Shown here: positions 16,718-23,804 of the stretch, in pieces | Layout of the letters: each line of letters starts with the position of its first letter | Position numbering within the stretch: the stretch's first letter is position 1 | Source: Archangium violaceum | GTDB taxonomy: Bacteria; Myxococcota; Myxococcia; Myxococcales; Myxococcaceae | Length of the DNA: 64,000 nt | Direction of reading: 5' to 3' | NCBI RefSeq assembly: GCF_016859125.1 | Contig: NZ_CP069338.1 | Span: 12,217,501 to 12,281,500 of the forward strand | Notes under the pieces: model-generated | Databases searched by the model: none | Told to the model about the DNA's origin: nothing | What the model saw: only the letters and a program-made list of their open reading frames with translations | Program-made: the position numbers and the translations under genes

Positions 16718-17407
16718 ATGACCCCGGCATTTCCCTTTCTCGAAAGCGTATGGACGGGCGCGGTGGGAGCCCTGGTGGTGGGCATCACCGGCAGCGTGCA
16801 CTGCCTTCTGATGTGCGGGCCGCTGGCGTGCGCGGGACTGCCGGGGGTGAAGGGCCCGGAGCGGTGGCGCGCGGTGCTCGCCTACCAGAGCGCCCGAGTG
16901 GGCTCGTACGCACTGGTGGGCGGGCTGCTGGGGGCGTTGGGAGGAGGGGTGACCCAGGCCCTCGCGGTCTCGACGCGGCCCTATCTGCCGTGGGTGATGG
17001 CGGCGGCGCTGGTGGCCTCGGCGCTGGAATTGGGCAAGCGGCTGCGCCCCCTCCCGGGGCTGTCCTACCTGGCCGGTGCCGTCACCCGGGCGAGCGCAAA
17101 GTTTTCGCTTTTGAGCAAATCGGGCGCAATGGGTGCGGTAACCCCGCTCCTGCCGTGCGGCCTGCTCTACGGCGTGTACGCGGCGGCCTTGGCGAGCGGC
17201 TCCTTTGGAGGCGGAGCCCTGTTGATGGGAGCGTTCGCGCTGGGCGGGCTCCCGGCGCTGCTGGGGGCCCAGCTCCAGACGGGCTTATGGCAACGGAAAC
17301 CGCGCATGGCGGAGTTCGCGCTGAAACGCGCGGTGCCTCTGCTGGCCGCGGCGGTGCTCATCTATCGGGCGGTGGGCGTCAGCGCGGGCCACCCAAGCTG
17401 CCACTGA
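16718..17407 (+). CDS. TauE/SafE-like sulfite exporter family membrane protein (CcoH-like)
   Basis: A ~229-residue polytopic membrane protein of the family annotated as 'sulfite exporter TauE/SafE', often found beside cco genes as the ORF called CcoH2/YccA-like. Seen here are ITGSVHCLLMCGPLACA near the N-terminus, AVTPLLPCGLLYGVYAAA (~125-142) and a C-terminal helix. The Cys/His-containing MCGP and PCGLLY motifs suggest metal (copper) handling, an inference. The start is uncertain: ATGs at 16694, 16706 and 16718 are in frame. It is divergent from ccoI with at most 48 nt between them, which implies shared control. Confidence 0.8.
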   Translation: MTPAFPFLESVWTGAVGALVVGITGSVHCLLMCGPLACAGLPGVKGPERWRAVLAYQSARVGSYALVGGLLGALGGGVTQALAVSTRPYLPWVMAAALVASALELGKRLRPLPGLSYLAGAVTRASAKFSLLSKSGAMGAVTPLLPCGLLYGVYAAALASGSFGGGALLMGAFALGGLPALLGAQLQTGLWQRKPRMAEFALKRAVPLLAAAVLIYRAVGVSAGHPSCH

Positions 17408-17507
17408 GCCTCCCAGGGCAGCCCGTCGAGCAGGCGGCCATCCTGGCACCAGGTGCCCTTCGTCCGGGGCACCCTCATGTTGAGGGGACATCCTTGGGAG
17501 AGAAAAC

Positions 17508-17723
17508 ATGAGCGAGAAAGACGTGTTGAAGGTCCCCTTGGCTCCCACTCCCCCCGAGCGTGAGAGGGAGGCGGGGTCGGAGGAGGACGAGCAGCCCACG
17601 CGCTCCGTACCCGTGATGAACCCCGACGCCGGACCGGCCGGGACACCCTCCCTGGGCGACAAGCGGCGCATCATCGAGCCCGCCAACCCACCGGGCCGGT
17701 ACCCCGGCGTCAGTGTGACCTGA
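17508..17723 (+). CDS. Small hypothetical hydrophilic protein
   Basis: A 71-residue, Pro/Glu/Arg-rich protein without hydrophobic stretches, predicted to be disordered. The ATG is well placed after GGGAGAGAAAAC. It starts MSEKDVLKVPLAPTPPERERE and ends PPGRYPGVSVT. I do not recognise a family. Codon positions keep the expected high GC at third positions, so a real gene is likely but unproven. Confidence 0.5.
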   Translation: MSEKDVLKVPLAPTPPEREREAGSEEDEQPTRSVPVMNPDAGPAGTPSLGDKRRIIEPANPPGRYPGVSVT

Positions 17724-17744
17724 GCCGGGGCCATCACCGAGCGC

Positions 17745-19277
17745 CTACAACCCGTACCGGGCCTTGTACTCGGCGCTGTTGATGAGGGACTCCACCACGT
17801 CGCCGCGAGTCGCTCCCGACTGCAGCGCGTCGACATAGGTGGCGAGCCCGGAGGCATCGGGATCCCGCCCCAACAAGACGGCGTACGCATAGGACACGAA
17901 GTACGTGTTGGACATCGCGTTCATCGTCGAGGCGGGAGCATAGTTGCCCGTGGCGAGCCTGTTGACCTTGTACTCATTGGACTCGAGGAAGGCGATCTGC
18001 AGCTCGATACGGGTCATCGAGCCATTCAGGAGCGCGTTGGTCCAGGTCGTCAGCCCGCCTGAATCGCCCACCCGGCCCAGCAGGATCTCATAGAGGTACT
18101 TCACATAGTCGGCATGCGTCATCGAGTCGTGGACCTCGGGAGGCTCCTCATCCGAGGGAGGAGGCTCACCGCCCCCACCCGCCGCGTCTCGATACGCGTC
18201 GATCTGCGCATTGGTCAGCAACCCGCGGCTCGTGATCGCGGTCCTTTCCGCCGTGCTGAGGTCTCCCCCGGCGAAAGCGGAGACCAGGAAGAGGTGGATC
18301 TTCGGAGTGTTGATGTCATACATCAACCCGAAGCGGCTCTCGGACAGAGAATCGAGCTCGGGCTGATCCAGAAGCTCGTAGAAATGCATCGACTCGACGT
18401 TGACCTTCGTCTGGGACAAGATGATCTTCAGATGCCTCGTGATGCCCCTGAAACAGGCCTCGGTCATCGGCTTTCCGGCGAGGTTCTCATACAGGGTCCT
18501 ATCACCGTAAGGGGTGTTGGGATCTCCCGCGTAGATCTCCGCGCAGTTGAACTCGTTGATCTTAACGGGCCTGTTGAAGCGAGCCATATTGGCGAAAAGC
18601 CCACCGGAACCAAACCAGGGATCCGTATCCGGGTTCGCCTGCTCCTCCCAAGGGTAGATATGATAACCCAGGACATCGAACTCCACGCCTTGGGAGATCA
18701 TGAAGTCGATGAATCCATAGGCCCGGCCGATGAACCCCAGAACGATTCGCAGGGGAATCCCGGAGCTCGCCCTGACATCCTTGATGGCCCGGGCCATGCC
18801 GCGGTTGACGGCGGCCTCACGCCGGCCACAATCATTGTTGTAGGGAGAGGCATCCATGGCGGACGAGCCGGGCGCGATCTTCAGCTGCCGCTCGTTCTGG
18901 AGCTCCCAAACCGTAATCAGATGCTTCATCTGATTGACGATGTTCTTCGTGGCATCATAGGCCTGCTGTTCCGTGGCCTGGGTCCCACAGGTATAATTGT
19001 TGTTCTTCGGATCATACAGCATGGCTTCCACTTCGACGTTCCGCTCCTTGAAAGCGGTAACGACCTGCGTGAGCCAGGTGATGTTCGAATTGGGAGAGAT
19101 GTCCAACCGGACGGAACGAACGTTCCTCTGGCTCAGGACAAGTGCCATCTGCCTGGCTTTATCCACCGTGCTGACGTGCGGCGGGTGGATGTTCACTCCA
19201 TAGACCAGGGCGTGGGCCGCCGATGACCACACCAGGGTCATCAGGCCGACGATGGACAGCAATTTGAGTCGGTTCAT
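17745..19277 (-). CDS. Secreted TIM-barrel glycosidase-like protein with DUF4214 repeats
   Basis: A 510-residue exported protein. The signal peptide is residues 1-23 (MNRLKLLSIVGLMTLVWSSA then AHA). Residues ~25-350 resemble a clan-A glycoside hydrolase barrel: VYGVNIHPPHV at the start, Glu in VWELQNERQ (~130) as possible acid/base and Glu in VKINEFNCAEIY (~247) as possible nucleophile. After a Gly/Pro/Glu-rich linker, two DUF4214-type repeats follow (LYEILLGRVGDSGGLTTWT and YAVLLGRDPDASGLATYVD). ATG 19277 is chosen because GGAGTGAC precedes it. The substrate is unknown; a polysaccharide-active enzyme or binding protein is the inference. Confidence 0.75.
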   Translation of the reverse strand: MNRLKLLSIVGLMTLVWSSAAHALVYGVNIHPPHVSTVDKARQMALVLSQRNVRSVRLDISPNSNITWLTQVVTAFKERNVEVEAMLYDPKNNNYTCGTQATEQQAYDATKNIVNQMKHLITVWELQNERQLKIAPGSSAMDASPYNNDCGRREAAVNRGMARAIKDVRASSGIPLRIVLGFIGRAYGFIDFMISQGVEFDVLGYHIYPWEEQANPDTDPWFGSGGLFANMARFNRPVKINEFNCAEIYAGDPNTPYGDRTLYENLAGKPMTEACFRGITRHLKIILSQTKVNVESMHFYELLDQPELDSLSESRFGLMYDINTPKIHLFLVSAFAGGDLSTAERTAITSRGLLTNAQIDAYRDAAGGGGEPPPSDEEPPEVHDSMTHADYVKYLYEILLGRVGDSGGLTTWTNALLNGSMTRIELQIAFLESNEYKVNRLATGNYAPASTMNAMSNTYFVSYAYAVLLGRDPDASGLATYVDALQSGATRGDVVESLINSAEYKARYGL

Positions 19278-19293
19278 GTCACTCCAAGCTGGT

Positions 19294-19331
19294 TTTAAGC
19301 GTATTTTTACACATCCCTGCTTTAAGCGCAT
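19294..19331 (+). promoter_or_regulatory. Paired TTTAAGCG direct repeats upstream of a sigma-54 promoter
   Basis: TTTAAGCGTAT (19294-19304) and TTTAAGCGCAT (19321-19331) differ at one base and start 27 nt apart. They lie about 80-115 nt upstream of the -24/-12 element at 19408 and just upstream of the divergent glycosidase gene. They may be activator binding sites for either gene. Confidence 0.35.
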
Positions 19332-19407
19332 CACTTGTTTCGCTCGAATCACATCTTTCTCCTACCTCAAGAAATCGAGCAGTGTGGACCGGGTCGTCAT
19401 GGATCCG

Positions 19408-19423
19408 TGGCATCCCCGTTGCT
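19408..19423 (+). promoter_or_regulatory. Sigma-54-type -24/-12 promoter for the Cys-rich lipoprotein
   Basis: TGGCATCCCCGTTGCT fits the sigma-54 pattern: TGGCA, the essential GG and GC separated by 10 nt, and TTGCT at -12. The predicted start of transcription near 19434 gives a leader of about 56 nt before ATG 19490. Confidence 0.6.
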
Positions 19424-19489
19424 CACGCCTCTCATGATTTGATAGGCATGGACGGACCCCCCCAACCTCGATTGAGGAGTGAGCGAATC

Positions 19490-19891
19490 ATGAAGATGCA
19501 TCTGATGGTGGTGGCCCTGGTCTCCCTGGTGGCGGCATGCGGTAGCCCGGTACAGCAGGGGCAGGAGCAGGCCCCCGCGAGCGTGGAAGAAGCGCTGGCG
19601 ATCGGCGGCACGCAGTGCGGCGAGAACGTGTGCGGTGCGGGCACCTATTGCTGCAACCCGAGCTGTGGCATCTGCGCCCCCAAGGGTGGCGCATGTCCCG
19701 ACGTGATGTGTGAGGAGCCCACGGTGAAGGCCGAGCCGAAGCAGGAGGAGCCCGCCGCGGACATCTCCATCGGAATCGGAGGCCCCTGCGGCTCGAACTA
19801 CTGCGGCAAGGGCTACTTCTGCTGCAACGCGAGCTGTGGTACCTGCGCCCCGGCGGGTGGCGGCTGCCCGCAGGTGGTGTGCGAAAACTGA
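19490..19891 (+). CDS. Cysteine-rich repeat lipoprotein
   Basis: A 133-residue lipoprotein: hydrophobic signal then LVAAC, giving lipidated Cys17 or thereabouts. The mature part contains two similar modules of about 35 residues (GTQCGENVCGAGTYCCNPSC then GICAPKGGACP..C; and GPCGSNYCGKGYFCCNASC then GTCAPAGGGCP..C), each with eight cysteines, joined by a Glu/Lys/Pro linker. The spacing suggests four disulphides per module, as in small secreted knottin-like domains. I do not recognise a named family. The ATG follows GAGGAGTGAGCGAATC. A sigma-54-type promoter precedes it and a strong hairpin follows. Confidence 0.75.
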   Translation: MKMHLMVVALVSLVAACGSPVQQGQEQAPASVEEALAIGGTQCGENVCGAGTYCCNPSCGICAPKGGACPDVMCEEPTVKAEPKQEEPAADISIGIGGPCGSNYCGKGYFCCNASCGTCAPAGGGCPQVVCEN

Positions 19892-19928
19892 GCAGGTAGA
19901 CGCGGGCGATCAGCCCATTCATCCATGA

Positions 19929-19962
19929 ACGGGCCGTGTCTGGAATACCAGACACGGCCCGT
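19929..19962 (+). terminator. Strong hairpin after the Cys-rich lipoprotein
   Basis: A 15-bp perfect stem (ACGGGCCGTGTCTGG with its complement) and AATA loop, about 40 nt after the stop codon. There is no T-run after it, so it may act as a terminator in this high-GC genome or protect the 3' end of the mRNA. Confidence 0.55.
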
Positions 19963-20126
19963 GGCGCTTCAAGAGCCCGAGAGGCTCAGCAACCACACCG
20001 CGAAGCGAGGTGACTGTCATGAAGCGCCGCAGCCCCCACAGCGCGGCTCCAATCTCTCACAACAAACACTCTCAGTAATGGACGTCTGTACTGCGCGCCA
20101 TGACGAGCCCAGGAGTCGTGTTTCAC

Positions 20127-21137
20127 TCATGAGACGGCGATGACCACCTTTCCGAACTGAGCCCCGCTGGCGAGGTACTCGAACGCGGCTCTCGTCTCGC
20201 TGAACGGAAAGATACGGTCCACCACCGGCCGCGCCCCGTGCTCGGCGAGCGCCCGCCCTAGCGACTCCAGATCCTCGCGGCTTCCCGCCGATATCGCCTG
20301 GAGCCGCACCACCTTCTGCAAAGCGCGCCGCAGGTCGAACCGCACCGCGGGGCTCTCCAGGAAGCCCACCAGGCTCACCGTCCCGCCCATGCGCGTGGCC
20401 TCGATGGAACGCTCGACGCCCTCCCCTCCCACCACATCCAGCACATGGTCCGCCCCGCGCCCCCCCGTGAGCAGCAGGACGCGCACCGCCCAGTCCGGGT
20501 GTTCCCGCGTGTGGATGCCATGCGCCGCGCCCAGTCCCACCGCGCGATCCAGCTTGTCCCCACCGCGGGAGGTGACGATGACCCGCGCCCCCGCCAGCCG
20601 TGCGAGTTGAAGCGCGTACAGCGACACCCCACCCGTGCCCTGCACCACCACCGTGTCTCCCGGACCCACGCGCCCCTGGGTGAAGAGCGAGTGCCATGCG
20701 GTGACCCCGGCGATGGGCAGCGTCGCAGCCTCCGCGTCCGTCAGGTGCGCGGGCGCTGCGATGGCCGCATCCTCGTGCACGCAGGCGTACTCGCGCAGCA
20801 ATCCGTCCAGCGGACCACCCAGCCGCCGACGTGAGGTTTCCGCGGTGGGACCGCCGCGAACCCAGTCCGGCACATACGCCGGAATCACGCGGTCCCCCAC
20901 CTTGAAGCGGCGCACCTCCGGCCCCACCGCCACGACTTCACCCACCCCGTCCGAGACGGGCACCAGCGGACGAGGGAAATTCCCATAGGTGCCCCTCAGG
21001 ATGGCGAGGTCTCGGTAGTTCAGCGACACGGCGCGCAGCCGCAGCAGCACTTCATGCGGGCCCGGCTCCGGGTCCGGCCTCTGGGAGGGTTGGAGGGCGT
21101 CGAAACCGCTTCCGCTTTCCAGTGTGTAGATCTTCAT
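20127..21137 (-). CDS. MDR-family NAD(P)H-dependent oxidoreductase
   Basis: A 336-residue medium-chain dehydrogenase/reductase. The N-terminal GroES-like domain has VSLNYRDLAILRG and GVGEVVAVGPEV; the Rossmann fold begins VVVQGTGGVSLYALQLARLAG (~152-172). The catalytic and structural zinc cysteines of alcohol dehydrogenases are absent, so it belongs to the zinc-independent quinone-oxidoreductase side of the family. Start ATG 21137 fits the usual MKIYTLE opening. It is divergent from a LysR-type regulator, which probably controls it. Substrate unknown. Confidence 0.85.
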   Translation of the reverse strand: MKIYTLESGSGFDALQPSQRPDPEPGPHEVLLRLRAVSLNYRDLAILRGTYGNFPRPLVPVSDGVGEVVAVGPEVRRFKVGDRVIPAYVPDWVRGGPTAETSRRRLGGPLDGLLREYACVHEDAAIAAPAHLTDAEAATLPIAGVTAWHSLFTQGRVGPGDTVVVQGTGGVSLYALQLARLAGARVIVTSRGGDKLDRAVGLGAAHGIHTREHPDWAVRVLLLTGGRGADHVLDVVGGEGVERSIEATRMGGTVSLVGFLESPAVRFDLRRALQKVVRLQAISAGSREDLESLGRALAEHGARPVVDRIFPFSETRAAFEYLASGAQFGKVVIAVS

Positions 21138-21173
21138 GCCCCTCAAGGATGCATGGGGATGGGGGCTGCGGAA

Positions 21174-21185
21174 ACGAACGTTCGT
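21174..21185. promoter_or_regulatory. Perfect 12-bp palindrome between the MDR and LysR genes
   Basis: ACGAACGTTCGT is a perfect palindrome located 37 nt from the MDR start and 20 nt from the LysR start, in the only region that can hold the two divergent promoters. It is a candidate operator; it lacks the T-N11-A form usual for LysR proteins. Confidence 0.4.
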
Positions 21186-21204
21186 GCAGGCTGGACGTGC
21201 GAGA

Positions 21205-22092
21205 ATGCACGGCATGTTGGCCTGGGATGATCTGCGTTACTTCCTCGCCGTTTACCGCCATGGCACCCATGCGGCGGCCGGGCGAGCGCTGCGTGTCGCC
21301 GCTACCACCATCGGCCGGCGGCTCGGGGCACTCGAAACGGAGCTCGGAGTGAAGCTGCTACGGCGCACGCCGGGCGGACTGGTTCCCACGGAGGCCGGAG
21401 AGCGGCTGCGTGCCCATGCCGAGCGCGTGGAGGCCGAGGTGCTCGCCTCCGAGCGGGAGCTGACCGGCGAGGACCAACGCGTGGCGGGTCCGGTGCGCCT
21501 CACGTCGGGGGACGGCCTGGCCGTGTACGTGCTCACGCCCCGGCTGCTGGAGCTACGGGCGAAGCACCCGGACCTGGAGGTGGAGCTGCGCGCCGATCCT
21601 CGCGTGTTGGATCTATCGCGCCGGGAGGCGGACGTGGCGGTCCGCGCGTTCCGACCCCGAGAGCCATCGCTGCTGGCGCGGCGGCTCGTCCCCTTTCCCT
21701 TCCGCGTGTACGGCAGCGAGCCCTACTTCGCGCGGCGCGGGCGGCCCTCGAGCCTACGCGACCTGTCCCAACACGACTGGGTGGTGCCCGACGCCGCGCA
21801 GGAGTCCTCGCCCCACGAGGTATGGCGGCGCCGGAATGCCTCCGGAGGCCGGATCGTGGTGCGCACCAGTGCCACCACCCTCCTCATGACCGCCTGTGCC
21901 GAGGGACATGGGCTGGCCATGGTACCGGAGCTGCTCGCCGCCCGTGAGCCACGCCTGGTGCCCGTCCTTCCACGCGCCACCGGGCTCCCCACCGGAGAGC
22001 TGTGGGCAGTCACCCATCCGGACCTGCGCCACAGCGCTCGCGTCAACGCGGTGCTCGAATGGCTGGTGCGGGTGCTCGCGCCCTCCCGCTGA
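21205..22092 (+). CDS. LysR-family transcriptional regulator
   Basis: A 295-residue LysR-type regulator. The N-terminal helix-turn-helix is WDDLRYFLAVYRHGTHAAAGRALRVAATTIGRRLGALE, followed by the linker helix and an effector domain from about residue 90. The start is either ATG 21205 or ATG 21214; neither has a strong ribosome binding site. The divergent MDR oxidoreductase gene with a palindromic intergenic sequence is the likely target. The effector is unknown. Confidence 0.9.
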   Translation: MHGMLAWDDLRYFLAVYRHGTHAAAGRALRVAATTIGRRLGALETELGVKLLRRTPGGLVPTEAGERLRAHAERVEAEVLASERELTGEDQRVAGPVRLTSGDGLAVYVLTPRLLELRAKHPDLEVELRADPRVLDLSRREADVAVRAFRPREPSLLARRLVPFPFRVYGSEPYFARRGRPSSLRDLSQHDWVVPDAAQESSPHEVWRRRNASGGRIVVRTSATTLLMTACAEGHGLAMVPELLAAREPRLVPVLPRATGLPTGELWAVTHPDLRHSARVNAVLEWLVRVLAPSR

Positions 22093-22095
22093 TCC

Positions 22096-22863
22096 TCACC
22101 ACGAAAGCGCGGAAAGCAACTCGAAGCGCTCTCCGCACGAGGGACAGCAAGCCGAGCCCTCCAGCTGCCGCAACCATTCCGCCACCTGGAGGTGCCCCAC
22201 ATGCGTGGCCAAGGCCCGCAGGGAGGCCACGTCGACGTGATTCAGCAGGGAGGGTGTCCAGGGTGGGGCGCTCGATGACGAGGGCGCCACGGTCGTCTTC
22301 TTCGCGTGCGGAGGGAGGTTGGGCTCCTCGGTGGTCACCCGGAAGGCCGGCGTTTCCACGAGGATCAAGAGGTGCGCCTCGCAACGCGGGCAGAGACACT
22401 CGAGCTCTCCATCATCCAACCGGGACAACTGCCGCCCCAGCTTGCGTAATCCATGCAGTGCCGCGAACGCCTCGAGCAGGTAGATGAACGCCGACTGCTC
22501 ATACCGATGGAGCAGGAGGGCTTCGCCCGCGAGCGCTCGGAACGACTCCACGGCACGGGCGACGTCGGCCCGATAGGGCGCGGGCACCGCCTCCTCCTCC
22601 GTCCACGCGGCGACGACACCGGCGAAGTTCAGGAATCGCTCCCGGGCCGAGGGCGGTTGCGAGCGTGCGATGTCCGCGAGGTGAGGCAGCGCGGCGTAGG
22701 TGGCGCTGTACGTCGTGTACTGGTGGCAGAGACAGCACCAGAGCTCATCCCAGAGCTCGTCGTCGGGTTGCACCCGGAGCCGCGTGAGCAGCTCCGGGAT
22801 GTCACTCGCGGCTCCGTAGGCGTGCTGCAACATCGACCACTCAGGAGAATCCAGGGAGAGCAT
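22096..22863 (-). CDS. Hypothetical protein with C-terminal zinc-ribbon-like cysteines
   Basis: A 255-residue cytoplasmic protein of a type seen in myxobacteria but without assigned function. The N-terminal two thirds are helical (LQHAYGAASDIPELLTRL, LCHQYTTYSATYAALPHLADIA). Near the C-terminus are a CLCPRC motif (~residue 160) and CCPSC (~240), which together could bind zinc. It ends 3 nt from the convergent LysR gene. Start ATG 22863 follows GGCGGACGT. I cannot name a role. Confidence 0.65.
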   Translation of the reverse strand: MLSLDSPEWSMLQHAYGAASDIPELLTRLRVQPDDELWDELWCCLCHQYTTYSATYAALPHLADIARSQPPSARERFLNFAGVVAAWTEEEAVPAPYRADVARAVESFRALAGEALLLHRYEQSAFIYLLEAFAALHGLRKLGRQLSRLDDGELECLCPRCEAHLLILVETPAFRVTTEEPNLPPHAKKTTVAPSSSSAPPWTPSLLNHVDVASLRALATHVGHLQVAEWLRQLEGSACCPSCGERFELLSALSW

Positions 22864-22969
22864 ACGTCCGCCGATGATAACAGGACCCCTCGCACCGCCC
22901 AGCTCAGACAAGCGGCTCGGTCGATGGCTCCACGGCACGCACCACGCTCAAGCGTCCACTCCCACCTGC

Positions 22970-23260
22970 TCAGGAGCCATGATGGACGTAGGGCAGCAGC
23001 CCGAGCATTCGCGCGCGCTTCACCGCCCGGGCCACCTGGCGCTGCTGCTGGGCCGTCACTCCGGTGATCCGGCGAGGAATGAGCTTCCCACGCTCCGTCA
23101 CGAAGTACTTGAGGAGCTGCACGTCCTTGAAGTCCACGCTCCGGGCCGCCCCGAGTGGATTGGGTTTGCGGCGTCCCGGTCCGCCACGCGAGGAGCGGCG
23201 CTCATCGTCGTCTCTCCTGAGGGGTTCCCGGAACCGGCTCCCCCGCTCCTCTTTCCTCAT
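22970..23260 (-). CDS. rpsR: Ribosomal protein bS18, zinc-free paralogue
   Basis: A 96-residue bS18. The family core [50 protein letters not shown] is complete. The N-terminal extension is basic and contains no cysteine. Start ATG 23260 follows GGACGAG. It lies downstream of rpmB on the same strand without the usual rpsF/rplI neighbours, so it is probably a second copy separate from the main rpsF-rpsR-rplI operon. Cysteine-free paralogues of this sort typically replace zinc-binding forms under zinc limitation. Confidence 0.92.
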   Translation of the reverse strand: MRKEERGSRFREPLRRDDDERRSSRGGPGRRKPNPLGAARSVDFKDVQLLKYFVTERGKLIPRRITGVTAQQQRQVARAVKRARMLGLLPYVHHGS

Positions 23261-23339
23261 CGTCTCGTCCACCACGTGTGAACCCTCCTCTCGAGTCCAT
23301 GAGCTGGCGTGCCCGCCCTGTCGGCGGCACGCCGGGGAG

Positions 23340-23576
23340 TCAGAAGCGCTCGCCCCTCGCGAGCAGCTCCGCCACCACCCGGTCGATGCCGCGCTTGTTG
23401 ATGATGCGGATACCGTGAGTGCTGACACGCAGCCGGACGAAGCGGTTCAGGCTCGGCACCCAGTACCGGTGGTACTGCAGATTCGGCAGTGAGCGGGTCT
23501 TCGTCTTGTTGTTCGCGTGACTGACATTGTTGCCCACCAGTGGGCGCTTTCCCGAGACCTGACACACCTTGGACAT
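23340..23576 (-). CDS. rpmB: Ribosomal protein bL28, zinc-free paralogue
   Basis: A 78-residue bL28 beginning [24 protein letters not shown] and ending [16 protein letters not shown]. The single Cys at position 5 shows it is the 'C-minus' form, lacking the four-cysteine zinc site found in other bL28 proteins. AAGGAGGAT sits 5 nt before the ATG. It is first in the rpmB-rpsR pair, and palindromic DNA lies just upstream. Its association with a second bS18 is the arrangement known for Zur-regulated alternative ribosomal proteins. Confidence 0.95.
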   Translation of the reverse strand: MSKVCQVSGKRPLVGNNVSHANNKTKTRSLPNLQYHRYWVPSLNRFVRLRVSTHGIRIINKRGIDRVVAELLARGERF

Positions 23577-23607
23577 CGTCCATCCTCCTTCGATGGCTCC
23601 CAGTTAT

Positions 23608-23631
23608 CGCAACACAGTTGCGTTTGCAAAC
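23608..23631 (-). promoter_or_regulatory. Overlapping palindromes upstream of rpmB (possible Zur operator)
   Basis: CGCAACACAGTTGCG (23608-23622, 6-bp perfect arms) is directly followed by GTTTGCAAAC (23622-23631, perfect 10-bp palindrome). They are 31-55 nt upstream of the rpmB start and overlap a weak promoter read on the minus strand (TTGCAA ... GATAAC). The setting fits a repressor site; assignment to Zur is an inference from the genes. Confidence 0.45.
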
Positions 23632-23804
23632 CCGTTCGAGCCGTTCGACTCGCCGCGTCAGAGTCCAGCCCCGGCGATCAGGACCGTCGAGCACCCAACA
23701 AACCATCACCTCGACTAACACGACGTCCCAGTTTTTCTTCACTATCCGTCCAGGCCTGCACGGCCGGATCGAGCAGTGTTCCATAAGGAAACCCAAAGCC
23801 CCCC

